A DNA stretch of 64,000 nt from Bidens hawaiensis (taxonomy: Eukaryota > Streptophyta > Magnoliopsida > Asterales > Asteraceae). The translations under genes and the position numbers were made by a program. Location of the stretch: the NCBI GenBank assembly GCA_021521415.1, contig JAIQDT010003867.1, positions 124,001 through 188,000 on the forward strand. Reading direction: 5' to 3'. Shown one piece after another: positions 1 through 10,535 of the stretch. The first letter of the stretch is position 1. Each line of letters starts with the position of its first letter. The notes beneath the pieces are model-generated. The model did no database searches, was not told the origin of the DNA, and was given only the letters and a program-made list of their open reading frames with translations.

Positions 1-674
1 ACCAGCATTCGTGCTGACAAACTCTATTTTTATACATGCTACAGGTACAAGTAGTGATATTGTTCAAGATTGAAGATATTAGTATTAACTTAGGATAATC
101 ACTCAAAATACAAAATCATGATATAATTGTTTCTTATTATTAAATTTGTGTACTTGTTTAATATTAATGAAATTAAATAGTTATTGTCGCTTTAATTAGT
201 GTCTTTTGAGCTACTGTCCAATCAATACGTTACGCCCCGGCATGTTCTTTCACCTTTGGTCGGGGTGTGACAGAGAGCCAAAGGCTATAAGATAGCTGGT
301 TAGATTTAAAGACCTAGTAACATGCTTAGGGTCCTTATACGTGATATGTCTTTACGTATTTGCACCCTGAGTTATATTATTGATTGCAGTAGCTTAAGCA
401 CTATTTAATGATTTAATATTATTCTTGTACACAAAATCACACACTTATTCCGAGGCTATGCCTCACTATCAAAATTATTTTTAAAACTCTAGAACGGTTT
501 TTAATCGGGAAATTCCTTAAGAAATCCCACCTTTTTACTCCCCTCTCCTTGAGGATGATTCGGGTGACGAATATGTAGTAAACTGTAAGAGGAACACACT
601 TGTTCACCGAACTCTTGACACCAAGGCTTGCGAGCCTAAGGAAGTTCAATGCGCATAAATCTCAATTAACCGCG
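1..674 (+). mobile_element. Gypsy element D1: 3' part of an LTR plus leader, truncated
   Basis: Positions 1-272 are the last part of a 5' LTR ending in GTGTGACA. Positions 273-674 are the internal leader. The stretch matches 16487-17160 in element D2 nearly base for base, which shows that it is an LTR end followed by internal sequence. It stops abruptly after the shared CTCAATTAACCGCG, where D2 goes on towards gag. The bases just inside the LTR read GAGAGCCAAAGG, which looks like a tRNA-iMet primer site that has lost its first part. A 70-codon open frame on the minus strand (437-649) occurs in both copies but resembles no protein I know and is probably chance. Confidence 0.8.
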
Positions 675-789
675 CCGACAGCCGGTTCACTTAAAGTAAC
701 AAAATATATGAATATGTATGTATGACTAAAGAAAGTATGTATGTTATGGGTATGTAAAGACAGTATGTTCGAAGATGAAGAAAGAGGGA
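675..789. other. Junction sequence between D1 and the tandem repeat
   Basis: Short AT-rich stretch with GTATGTAT-type simple sequence. It begins with GACAGCCGGTTCAC, a string that also occurs near 793, 883, 1596 and 1683, so this is a scrambled repeat junction. No gene is visible. Confidence 0.5.
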
Positions 790-856
790 CATGACAGCCG
801 GTTCACTTAAATCTCAATTAACTAATATATCTTTTTTTAAAAGAAGAAGCAAAACT

Positions 857-934
857 GGGCTGCCGGGGCTCGAACCTGCGCCGACAGCCGGTTCACCAAA
901 TACACTCGCCACACCCAACCAACTGAACCGGGCG
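857..934 (-). other. tRNA-like Pol III unit (SINE head or tRNA pseudogene), copy 1
   Basis: On the minus strand an A-box-like string (CGGTTCAGTTGG, 919-930) is followed by a B box (GGTTCGAGCC, 867-876), the order and rough spacing of an internal Pol III promoter. The acceptor arm does not pair as in a functional tRNA, so this is tRNA-derived rather than a working tRNA gene. A T-containing tail follows the CAGCCC end. Copies are at 1659-1736 and 45422-45499. Confidence 0.5.
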
Positions 935-1658
935 TTAAGATGGTTATGACCTGCTAACACCAAATTAAAAACACACAGTCGCAATCCAGGTTTTTGATAT
1001 AAACCCTAAATCATCAATCCATTTAATCAGTGATTGTTAATTAAATCAGTGTTAGGGTTACCGTTGAGGGATGAATGGCGATCACAACAATATAACTAAT
1101 TACCTCAGAGGATGATGTTATGATGGTGCATTATAAACGGAACTCGACGGCAAGAAACGGGAATCGTACGCCGATGTGCAGATCATTGAAACATAATTCA
1201 TCATGGGGTTAACACTGGCAATGGCTAGAGGATGCTATTTGTACAATCAATTGAATTATTATTGCTCGATTACATGTATTATAAAAACGGGTTTAGACGG
1301 TTATTTAGAATATATCAATACATATTAATATTGATCTTGTTTCCTAAAAACAATTGTCAGTGAAGGCCGATTATGGTATGAGGAACAATATTGTTGATCT
1401 AATTCCAACTATAGAAAGAAAATTGTGTCCCAAGTTATCATTTATTGAATTCAGGTTCAATAAAGTAAAAGTGGATACGGGTTTGGATCGTGGATATCCG
1501 TTTGGTGAAAACGGTTATAGCAATATTTGCAGTTTAGACCTTGTAGTATGAAGTTGGAAACAATTCACACGCTTAAAGGAACATGAAAGGAACATGACAG
1601 CCGGTTCACTTAAATCTCAATTAACGAATATATTTTTTTTAAAAGAAGAAGCAAAACT

Positions 1659-1736
1659 GGGCTGCCGGGGCTCGAACCTGCGCCGACAGCCGGTTCACCA
1701 AATACACTCGCCACACCCAACCAACTGAACCGGGCG
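1659..1736 (-). other. tRNA-like Pol III unit, copy 2
   Basis: Same sequence as the unit at 857-934, inside the second tandem unit. The B box lies at 1669-1678 and the A-box-like string at 1721-1732 (minus strand). Both boxes are intact. Confidence 0.5.
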
Positions 1737-2360
1737 TTCAGATGGTTATGACCTGCTAACACCAAATTAAAAACACACAGTCGCAATCCAGGTTTTTGAT
1801 ATAAACCCTAAATCATCAATCCATTTAATCAGTGATTTTTAATTAAATCAGTGTTAGGGTTACCAATGAGGGATGAATGGCGATCACAACAATATAACTA
1901 ATTACCTCAGAGGATGATGTTATGATGGTGCATTATACACGGAACTCGACAGCAAGAAACAGGAATCGTACGCCGATGTGCAGATCATTGAAACATAATT
2001 CATCATGGGGTTAACACTGGCAATGGCTAGAGGATGCTATTTGTACAATCAGTTGAATTATTATTGCTCGATTACATGTATTATAAAAACGGGTTTAGAC
2101 GGTTATTTAGAATATATCAATACATATTAATATTGATCTTGTTTCCTAAACACAATTGTCAGTGAAGGCTGATTATGGTATGAGGAACAATATTGTTGAT
2201 CTAATTCCAGCTATAGAACGAAAATTGTGTCCCAAGTTATCATTTATTGAATTCAGGTTCAATAAAGTAAAAGTGGATACGGGTTTGGATCGTGGATATC
2301 CGTTTGGTGAAAACGGTTATAGCAATATTTGCAGTTTAGACATTGTAGTATGAAGTTGGA

Positions 2361-4035
2361 AACATATAGGGTTAAAAGTATTGTTTAGGGTCATTTTTTT
2401 ATATACTTGAAAGTTATTATAGTTAAATTAAATATATATAACAAATAATAAAATAATACTAACTCGATAAAGGTGACCTTTATTAATTAAAATTTTTCGA
2501 ACATGAAAAGGGGTCGGGCAGTTTAGATTTGGAAAACACGAGTTGTTACACCCGCAGGCATCATTGCTTTGTCTCTAACAAGTCACCTGAAACATGTTTA
2601 AACTATTTGTTCAACAAGAAATACCGGTGAGTACATTCATTCGTAAATGACACATTTTACATTTACAACATTAAGATGTTTTTACATTTACATTTGATCA
2701 ACATTTTACATTTTACATATGCCTATTTACAAACTACCGAAGGGTACTTACCACTCGACTGTATCTATGACTGTGGTCATATTACTCATTGGCTAACACT
2801 TATCCAATAAGTAATGTGTAATAGCCCAGTAGGCAAGCCTTGCAAACAAAACCCCACAATACTGATAGTAACCATCCCATAAGTTTACAGAGACTTAATC
2901 ACAGTAATGTATTTAAAATACTTTAAAAATATATTTGATAGCATTTAGACCATCTGCCATGAGTTTTATAGGTCTTTGAAATCATCATGACAGTGTCGGA
3001 AAAACGGTTGTCTCACGCAAATGTGAGTGGTACAAAAACTCGAATGTCTCACCTTGCAAGTTTACAATTAAAGAACGCCTCTTGGTATTAAGCACCTAGG
3101 ATAAAAACAATGTAGTATATCTAGATTAGTATAAAACCGATAATAATAACGATAATCACGAGATTAGAAATTTTACATGATGGCACAATTTCTTACCTTA
3201 ATATGCAAAGCTTTTGGATTCACGCATATAAGTTTCTTTCGATAGGATAGGATATTGCTACGACACTCGGGTATTATACCATCTTTCTTAATTTACATAT
3301 AATATATAAGGAAATTTCAAAGAGAAAGAAATTTTGGACGAAGAGAAATGTCCCGTTTTCAATCTAATAATGCAATTTCTGGAGCCTGTCGCGATATGCG
3401 ATGGCCATAAACAAAGGGCGTCGCGTATCTCTAAGAATCTTGTAGCTTAGCCTAGTGAGCCCTAGGCATGCTATGTGACATGCCACGTGGCTCGTCTGCG
3501 TAACCTCCACGTCGCGGTACGTGATGTGCTACTTTAATAGGTTATCGCGTATCACTATGCCACAATGTTTCTTGATAACTTACATGTCATCGCGCAACGC
3601 GATGAGGCTAATCTAAAACTATCGTGTATCACGATGGGAGGATTATTAAAAATCTAATTTTTACATAAAAATACTAAGGTGGCCCTTAAGCGGCTCACGG
3701 CGATGCGAGCGTGCGAAGTGCAAAGTGCGCTATCGAAGCGCCACATTGCACCCATCGCACTTCACCCGAGCTCGAGCCCGTGCGTGTGTGCGTTCGGGTG
3801 CTTCGCACCCTCCGCTAGGACTACTGGTTGTGATTTGTCTTATAAGAATATTATCATATGAGTTTTCTTTCTTATAAAGAGATCACTAGTTTTTTAATCT
3901 AGCAATGTGGGATAAGAACTTACACTCCTATTTATACCATGGTTGAAGCCTCTCTTTTCATTCCTCCACCAATGTGGGATGGAATTTTCTTCATTATATT
4001 TCTTTAATTTTATTTTGTGATTTGTTATAGCTGAC
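2361..4035. repeat. Unclassified LTR-like repeat of block A, with GC-rich palindromes
   Basis: Non-coding. The same sequence recurs at about 46120-47785 in block B. It has an AT-rich part with runs of ACATTTAC (2640-2720), then an unusually GC-rich part at 3345-3830 full of palindromic strings built on TCGCG, ATCGCGTATC, CGATGG and GTGCGAAG. A TATA box (TATAAATAG) reads on the minus strand near 3935. The combination of TATA box, short motif array and dispersed copies suggests LTR U3/R sequence, possibly of a minus-strand element. I could not find paired ends or a target duplication. The open frame at 3679-3861 lies over the GC-rich palindromes and is probably not a gene. Confidence 0.4.
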
Positions 4036-4333
4036 AACAGACAAGTTGTTGACAAGAGTTTGCATCAACAGTGTTCGGGTGTAGAGTTGGAACTTGAGTG
4101 CTTGTAAATGGTGTGGTAGACATTCCACGAAACTGATTGAACAAGTAGTGATAATCAAACAACCAGTTGGGTCTGGTGCGAGCATCGGTAGGGTTAAGCT
4201 CTTGCCAGTCAACATTGAAGGACTCCATAATCACCTTTGTTATCTTGTTGAAGACACGATAAGCGGTTTTGTTGGCTACATACCCAACAAAGTAACACTC
4301 ATCGGCCTTTCAGCAAACTTTGGGTCTTGGTGA
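4036..4333 (-). pseudogene. Copia G pol fragment (integrase C-terminal linker), block A
   Basis: Read on the minus strand, this encodes the linker between integrase and reverse transcriptase of a Copia polyprotein. Recognisable pieces are HQDPKFAER, a VFNKIT-like segment and MESFNVDW followed by RPNWLFDY. The frame is broken early by a stop and a frame change. It begins where the fragment at 62248-63268 leaves off (that one ends in the FGCPCT motif), so both are parts of one Copia polyprotein gene split by insertion of Copia H. The near-identical copy in block B is at 47790-48096. Confidence 0.7.
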
Positions 4334-4335
4334 GC

Positions 4336-4907
4336 ACCTATATGGAGTAAGGTATGAAAGAGCCTGATTGAATGAATACGAATCAATTCATAGAGTCATA
4401 CATATGGATCTAGTTCTTGATGTGTTGTAGGTGATTGAATGATTAAGTGAACGAAGTGTGTGTGTGTGTGTGTGTTGGGAGGGAAATTCGACAGAGTAAC
4501 GACACACTTGAATAATTATCAACACATTTTTTAAATTACGTTTCAGGAAACAACTATATATAGAAGACGAAGTCCATTCGTTATACAGGTCATAAGAATA
4601 ATACTCATTCATCTTCATTCCGTACTTTAACATAACAGTATAGCGAATGACTCATTTGCGATACCTCATATGTTAACATTCCATAACGAATTGTACAATA
4701 ACTAATAATGATTAGGCCCATTCATTAAACATCATTAATGAATGGCCATTAAACATAACATATGAGTTCGTTAGACATCCTTAACGAATGAACACCTAAA
4801 CATAACGTATGGACAAGTGAAAAGACCAAATTACCCTTTTACATTAATAAAGATACATTACAATAAAAACAAAGACCGAGATGACTAAAACAATGCACTA
4901 ACAAACA
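4336..4907 (-). repeat. Copia H 3' LTR (minus strand), block A
   Basis: On the minus strand it starts TGTTTGTTAGTGC at 4907, closely resembling the start of the Copia-1 LTR. It has a TATATATAG box near 4556 and a GT-repeat near 4455-4475. Two 22-bp inverted repeats lie at 4721-4742 and 4767-4788 (7-bp arms TTCATTA and TTCGTTA, 8-bp spacers). Just outside its start is a purine-rich GAGGGGATG, a plausible polypurine tract, so this is a 3' LTR. The left end is approximate because I could not define a target duplication. Confidence 0.65.
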
Positions 4908-5492
4908 TCCCCTCGTCACGTGCTCTTTCTCTTTAATCAGTTGAACCTCTTAGACTTTCAATCTGCAAGCTCACTCGCGGTAATTTTACCACTCACCAAT
5001 GTTTCATAAGAACTCATGAAAGCACTTAAGAAAGGAAAATGTTGTTCAGTTTCTTTCATGTTCACATTTGGTGGTTAAGCTGAAGCATTACCAATACCAC
5101 CATAACAATTGTTTGACCCAGAAGCCATGAAACAAATATTTGGCATTTGTTCATTCATTGAAGATGGCATTTCTTGTGAATTCTGAGACAAGAAAGAGTA
5201 ATTGGAGCTGAAGAGCTGCCTTAAGGTAAAGATCCTCTATACAATGTTAGATCTTGGTTTTCTTTAGTTGATTTCGGGCACTTCATATCATATTACCTTT
5301 ACTCTATATCTTGAATGAACTCCATTTCTGTTAACTCCTCAGATTTAAAGAATGAATTTTATTTTAAAACAAGTAGAAAATTGGAATAAGAATTCGACAA
5401 AGCGTTCTTTATAGTGTCAATCTGGTCAGACTGAGAATGTTCCATATTTTTTTTACTCATCTCACCAATAAGATAACTAAAGCTGGTCAACA
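4908..5492 (-). pseudogene. Copia H gag fragment, block A
   Basis: Minus-strand remnant of a Copia gag. The end of the capsid region is visible (a KNALSNSYSNFL-like segment), then a segment containing NVNMKETEQHFPFLSAF, which parallels NVNMKEVEQNFAFLSAF of Copia-1. Several stops and frame changes make it non-functional. Instead of running into pol it goes straight to a polypurine-like tract and the LTR at 4907, so H lacks pol here. The Gypsy LTR starting at 5493 cuts its other end. The same arrangement is at 48671-49253. Confidence 0.65.
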
Positions 5493-7052
5493 TGTAACAT
5501 CCCAAAATTTCAAATAATAACAATTAATATATTATTATTTATTATGATGGGAAGGTTTACTTGAGTTAGTAAAGAAATGATAAAATAATAAATTTGGAAA
5601 GAAAAGTAGGCTAATTAGATGGAATTAATCATAGACCAAAAAGGAAAGATGGGCCTTAGGTTCATGGGCTTAAGGGAGTATAAATACCCCTTAAACCATA
5701 ATCCTTTCCATTTCCATCCATTCTACACCCTTGCTAACACCACAAAACACACACACACTCTCTCCCATCATTGACTGAATACCGATAGATATTGGTTACA
5801 CGAGCTAGATACAAGATAAAGGTTGATAAACGAGTTAAATCGTAAACAAAAACTTCAAATGTATGTTCTCGATCTTTAAAGCTTATGTTTTTATATACGG
5901 TTGGCCATGGAATTAAGCCCGAGAGTAGATCGGGTATAAACGAACCATAAAGTAGCAAACTTGATGTTAACATGGACTTAACGAACCTATGATTATGAAT
6001 GGCTCATTTAAAGAAACCCAAGATCTAGTTTTGAACATCTTTAGCCCTAAAGGTTCAAACTTTATGCCAAGGGTGGGCTAGATCTTGACGATGGATGGAT
6101 AATAGGTGTAAAAGATATAAGAAGAGTAGCTAATTAGTAATGAAAACCATCAACAGCTACCTGAGCTGATAAAGAATTTCCAAATTTAAGTTGAAAGCAT
6201 CTGACGAGGAGTTCTCGGCCACTAAGTTCTCGGCGACCTGAGTTATCGGTCAAATAAGGAGTTCTTGGTCAAACATGGGAATTCGGTCAAACATGGGTTC
6301 TCGATCAACAGGGGTTCTCTGTCTTGAGTTCTCGGCCACTCAAGGTGGCTAAACCCAGTTGGACCCAGATGTTCAATGGACAGTTGGGCCTGACCTGACT
6401 AAGTCCACAAGTTTTAAGCCTATATTCTACCTAAAACAAACTAGTCCATCATCATAGACTAAGCAAACGAGCCCAACTTAGAAAATACGTTAGTTAACTA
6501 AAATATCAACTTAATCAATTATACGGTTAATTAACAAATATATATTTAACAGTTAGTCGGGCTCAGTTAAAGAAGGGAAAAACAATGAATGGGGAGCATA
6601 ACAGGATCCAGGTGAGTTTCTAGCCACATTCCTTGTTATATTTTCGGGGTTGTGTGCATACTTGATGTAATTAGTTAATACACTTAGCTTAAGTGGTAAG
6701 TGTATGCCTATTATGATATATGTGAAGGTTATGAATGAATGCTTGACGGTACATAAACAATCTTCGGATATTGTATGTACTGTTAGGAGATCGTTTAAAG
6801 ATGTGATTGTTTATACACGTTATATGTATGATGTATGTATGTTATAGATTAATGAGTATGTAAGAAAGTATATAAAATTAATAAAAAGAAAAGGAAAGTA
6901 TGTTATGAAAGAATTAATGGTAAAGGGTGGCAGACCCTAATAATATCTGTAAAGGAGGGTGGCAGACCCTAATAATATCTGTGAAGGAGGGTGGCAGACC
7001 CTATTAATATCTGTGGGGTTATAGGGCAAGAGGCTCTTTAAGAGGCTCTTTA
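5493..7052 (+). repeat. Gypsy 5' LTR, truncated at its 3' end (block A)
   Basis: Starts TGTAACATCCC. A TATA box (TATAAATAC) lies near 5679. An array of the motif GTTCTCGG(T/C)CA and close variants lies at about 6205-6350. Three copies of a 32-bp unit containing GGGTGGCAGACCC lie at 6925-7020. After GGCTCTTTAAG near 7050 the sequence jumps to internal sequence that in block B lies downstream of the primer-binding site. About 500 bp, including LTR end and primer site, are therefore deleted. Confidence 0.8.
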
Positions 7053-7451
7053 AGTATGAGAGATTTAAGCATCCTACATGCTTAAACTCGAACAGAGAAT
7101 GGGATTAAAGTAAGAAAAGAAAGAAGATGCCAGTTCAAGATAGCTATAGGTCACTCAAACAAGCTCAGTAAAGGTAAGGTGTATGATCAGATAATAAATG
7201 TTAATGTTATCTTAATTGCTAAGGAGGAATATGTGAATTTTAGGGATAGGATTAATTGATTATTTTAATTGACTGACTGTTTAAAAGTAGAACCAACACA
7301 AATAGACTCATAAGGGGAAGTGTATAGGACACGGAAAGTAACATGATCAGCTAATCACAGCTGGCCACTGTTATTACATGTTAGCCTTACTATCCTTGTA
7401 CTAAATAGTTCCTTGAGTGATGACGCTTGTGTTTTTCCCCTTTAGAATACG

Positions 7452-8757
7452 ATGGCTGGAGCTAGAGAAGTTGTGAGAGCAGGAGGTCGAACTGGACGTC
7501 ATGGCAGGCCTCGTCTTGTCCAACAACCTTCGGTAGAAACAACTTCCAACACTGGAGATGAACGAAGCACAGCTGGATGAAACCCTAGCAACAACGAAGG
7601 GGTTCAACGGGATCCCGCAATTCAAGCAGCTATTATTCAAGCTGTTGCCACTGTTGTGAAGAACTTGACCCCTGAAGGGTCTGCTAGAAGCCGCGAAAGA
7701 ACTGCTGAATGGGCGGGTGGAGAGGGTAAGAAAGATGATGAAAGATAGAGAGAGAGAGAGGCCTCAAGCATGGTTAAGTCAGTAAAAGTTAATGATAGGA
7801 AGAGAGGCCGAGGTGGGTGCAACTATAAGTCCTTCAAGGGATGCGACCCACCGAAGCTGACTGGTTTGGGAGACGCAATCGCTACTCTCCAATGGATAAC
7901 CACTATGGACAAGGTTATCTGCATTAGCGAGTGCCGTCCCAATCAAGCTCTGTGATATGCTACCCAATCGTTTGGTGATGAGGTAATGTACTGGTGGGAG
8001 TCAGCTGAGCAGAGAAAGATTCGGGAAGAGATAAAGGCAAAGAGGTGGGATGATCTGAAGGAGTTGGTGATGAAGAGATTTTGTGCTAATGCAGAAGTTG
8101 AAAGAGTTGAGATGAAGTTTCTGAATTTGAAAGCGGGTAACTACTGAAATCAACCGCATGTCTAGGCTTGTGCCAGACATGGTGAACACTGAGGCCAAAC
8201 GAATCAAGTGTTATGTGAGGGGGGCTACCGCAGAACGTCCGCACATTGGTGAAGACTAGTAAACCTGCTACTTTTGACTCTGTTGTCGAACTCGCAGAGA
8301 TGGTTTACGATGATCTGGCCGTGGACGATATGGTGGTAGAGGAGGAGAAGAAGGAGAAGAAATGGGCTGTTCCTGCTAAACGACCTGGTACTCAGTTGTG
8401 GAACTCCAAGGATAAGAAACATAAGGTGTGGGAAAGGAAGTCATGTAAGACTTGTGGTAAGATGCACGGTGGTGAGTGAAAGTGGGGTACTGGTTCCGAT
8501 GTGTGCCGTAAGTGTGGGAAACCTCATGGTGGAGAGTGTAGGCTAGGGTCAAATGCTTGTTACAAATGTTGGAAGGTGGGGCATTATACGCATGAATGTA
8601 ACGCCGAGCCCACATGTTATAAGTGTGGTAAGAAGGGCCATATGGCAAGGGAATGTAGTGAAGTTGGTGGTGGTGGAAAGAAAGATGCTGAACCGTCAAG
8701 ACCAAAGACCAGAGCCTACATGCGACTCAGGAGCAAGCCAAACAGATTCCAGACGTT
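7452..8757 (+). pseudogene. Gypsy gag pseudogene (block A)
   Basis: Would encode the structural Gag protein that packages element RNA in cytoplasmic particles. ATG at 7452 (MAGAREVV). A basic linker precedes a capsid segment with NYKSFKGCDPPKLTG, the type of start seen in chromovirus retrotrans-gag domains. Near the end are zinc knuckles (CYKCWKVGHYTHEC, CYKCGKKGHMAREC) plus CxxC-containing KTCGKMHGGE-like units. The frame is broken by stops near 7578, 7746, 7953 and 8477 and by at least one frame change near 8140, so no full Gag can be made. It is longer than the block-B copy, which lacks 315 bp of the capsid region. Confidence 0.8.
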
Positions 8758-10535
8758 GTGACAGGTACATTTTTAGTAAACGGTATTTCTGCTTCGGTAT
8801 TGTTTGATTGGGGTGCGAATAGAAGTTTCGTAGCTACACTGTTTAGTAAATTATCTAAAATGAAATGTTTCCGATTGTCCAAAACCTTTATAGTAGAAAT
8901 CGTTAGTGACACTTCGGCTAAAATAATGAAAATTGTTAAGGACTGGAAGATAGAGTTAGAGGGACATGAGTTCCGTGTAACCTTGTATATTATAACCTTA
9001 GGAGGGTTCGATGCGGTCTTGGGGATGGATTGGTTGTCAGAGTATGAGGCTCATATAGTGTGTAAGAGTATGATAATAAGGTTAAAGTCCTTGGATGGTA
9101 TTGTGGTGACGGTTTATGGTGATAAGGAAAGTTCAGGGCTTAATGTCATTTCGATGATAAAAGCTGAGAGTTTGTTAAGACGAGGGTGCGGTGCCTACCT
9201 AGCGTATGTTGTCAACGCTACAACCGAGACAAAACAAATGAAAGATTTTCCTATCATGCGCGACTACCTAGAAGTATTCCCTGAGGATCTTCCTGGGTTG
9301 CCTCCGGAGAGAGAGATAGAATTTCAGATAGACTTAGTACGAGGAGCCCAACCCGTCACGAAAGCGCCTTACCGTCTAGCACTGTCCGAGATGAAGGAAT
9401 TGATGTCCCAACCACAAGAACTCCTCGACAACGGTTTTATTAGACCAAGTGTTTCCCCGTGGGGCGCACCAGTGTTGTTCGTGAAGAAGAAGGATGAAAG
9501 TATGAGAATGTGCATAGACTATCACGAGTTGAATAAGCTTATAGTGAAGAATGGATACCCTTTGCCAAGGATTGATGATCTGTTTGACCAACTACAAGGT
9601 TCAAGTTGGTTCTCACGGATAATTCTCAGATCAGGCTATCATCAGCTGAAAGTGAAGGAGGCAGACATCCCTAAAACAACATTTTGGACGCGGTATGGAC
9701 ACTACGAGTTCCTCGTGATGTCATTTGGTCTAACGAATGCTCCTGAAGCATTTATGGGCATGATGAATAGGGTGTGTCGGCCAATGTTGGATAAGTCAGT
9801 TATCTTCTTAATCGATGATATATTGATTTACTCCAGGAGCGAGTCTGATCATGCCGAGAATCTGAGAGAGGTGTTGGAGACTCTGAAGAAAGAGAAGTTG
9901 TACGACAAGTTTTCAAAATGCGCGTTTCGGTTACGAGAAGTGCAATTTCTAGGTCACATGATTAATCCTGAAGGAATTACCGTGTCCCAGCTAAGATTGA
10001 AGCGATAACGAATTGGAATACTCCACAGAATCCGACTGATATACGAAGCTTCTTAGGGTTAGGTGGCTACTATAGGAGATTCATCGAAGGTTACTCCAAG
10101 ATAGCCGCACCGTTGACCGGTATTACCCAAAAGTCGGTAGTATTTAGTTGGGAAAAGTTCCAAGAAGAAGCTTTTGAAGAATTAAAGAAAAGACTCACTC
10201 AAGCTCCAATCCTTGCTTTACCAGATGATGACGAGGATTTGGTTTTCTGTGCTGATGCTTCGCATCGTGGGTTAGGTTGCGTGTTGATGTAACGAGGGAA
10301 GTTGATAGCTTACGCGTCAAGACAGCTGAAAGTCTATGAGAGTACTTATCTGACGCATGATTTAGAGCTAGCAGCAATAGTACATGCTCTTAAGATTTGA
10401 AGACATTACCTGTATGGCACTAAGTGTACTATTTACATGGATCATAAAAGTTTAAAGTACTTCTTCGAGCAGAAGGAGTTGAACATGAGGCAGATAAGGT
10501 GGTTAGAATTGATAAAGGAATATGACTGCGACATT
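8758..10535 (+). pseudogene. Gypsy pol pseudogene: protease, reverse transcriptase, partial RNase H (block A)
   Basis: An open frame of 416 codons runs from 8758 to 10008. Protease comes first, with its active site written D-W-G-A at 8806-8817 instead of the usual D-S/T-G-A. Reverse transcriptase follows, with recognisable [29 protein letters not shown] and the IDDILIYS catalytic motif. The first catalytic Asp in the usual KIDLRSGYHQ motif is Ile here (9622-9624). A one-base loss near 9985-9990 shifts the frame before the connection domain. RNase H remnants ([28 protein letters not shown]) continue with stops at about 10290 and 10398 until Copia-1 begins at 10536. The protease, motif A, frameshift and 10398 lesions are shared with block B. 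Confidence 0.85.

Larger units (their letters stand above)
790..2360. repeat. 803-bp direct tandem duplication (two units)
   Basis: Unit 1 runs from about 790 to 1592 and unit 2 from 1593 to about 2360. Matching landmarks lie 802-803 bp apart: CATGACAGCC at 790 and 1593, and the short open frames at 1354 and 2156. A third copy of most of the unit is at 45405-46120 in block B. Each unit carries a minus-strand tRNA-like sequence near its left end and a 65-codon open frame near its right end. That frame lacks an upstream ATG (first in-frame ATG at codon 9) and resembles nothing I recognise. The repeated string GACAGCCGGTTCAC at the junctions could have mediated the duplication. Confidence 0.85.
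5493..10535 (+). mobile_element. Chromovirus-type Gypsy element of block A (5' part)
   Basis: Begins with TGTAACATCCC, the LTR start shared with 49254, 60857 and 35820. It carries a truncated LTR, gag, protease, reverse transcriptase and part of RNase H, and is then interrupted by Copia-1 at 10536. Integrase and 3' LTR are absent on this side. Compared with block B it has lost about 0.5 kb covering the end of the 5' LTR and the primer-binding site. The chromodomain in the block-B counterpart supports a Tekay/Del-like chromovirus. Confidence 0.85.

Noticed and set aside
437..649. 70-codon minus-strand ORF, identical at 16923-17135
   Set aside because: It lies in an untranslated Gypsy leader and is preserved only because the DNA is duplicated; it resembles no known protein.
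1354..1551. 65-codon ORF present in three copies
   Set aside because: No ATG at its start, few differences among very similar copies, and no known domain; conservation follows from recent duplication.
3679..3861. 60-codon ORF in the GC-rich island (also 47441)
   Set aside because: High GC removes stop codons by chance; the sequence is palindromic repeat, not protein-like.
8376..8705. 109-codon minus-strand His/Tyr-rich ORF (also 52339-52722)
   Set aside because: Shadow of the gag zinc-knuckle region.
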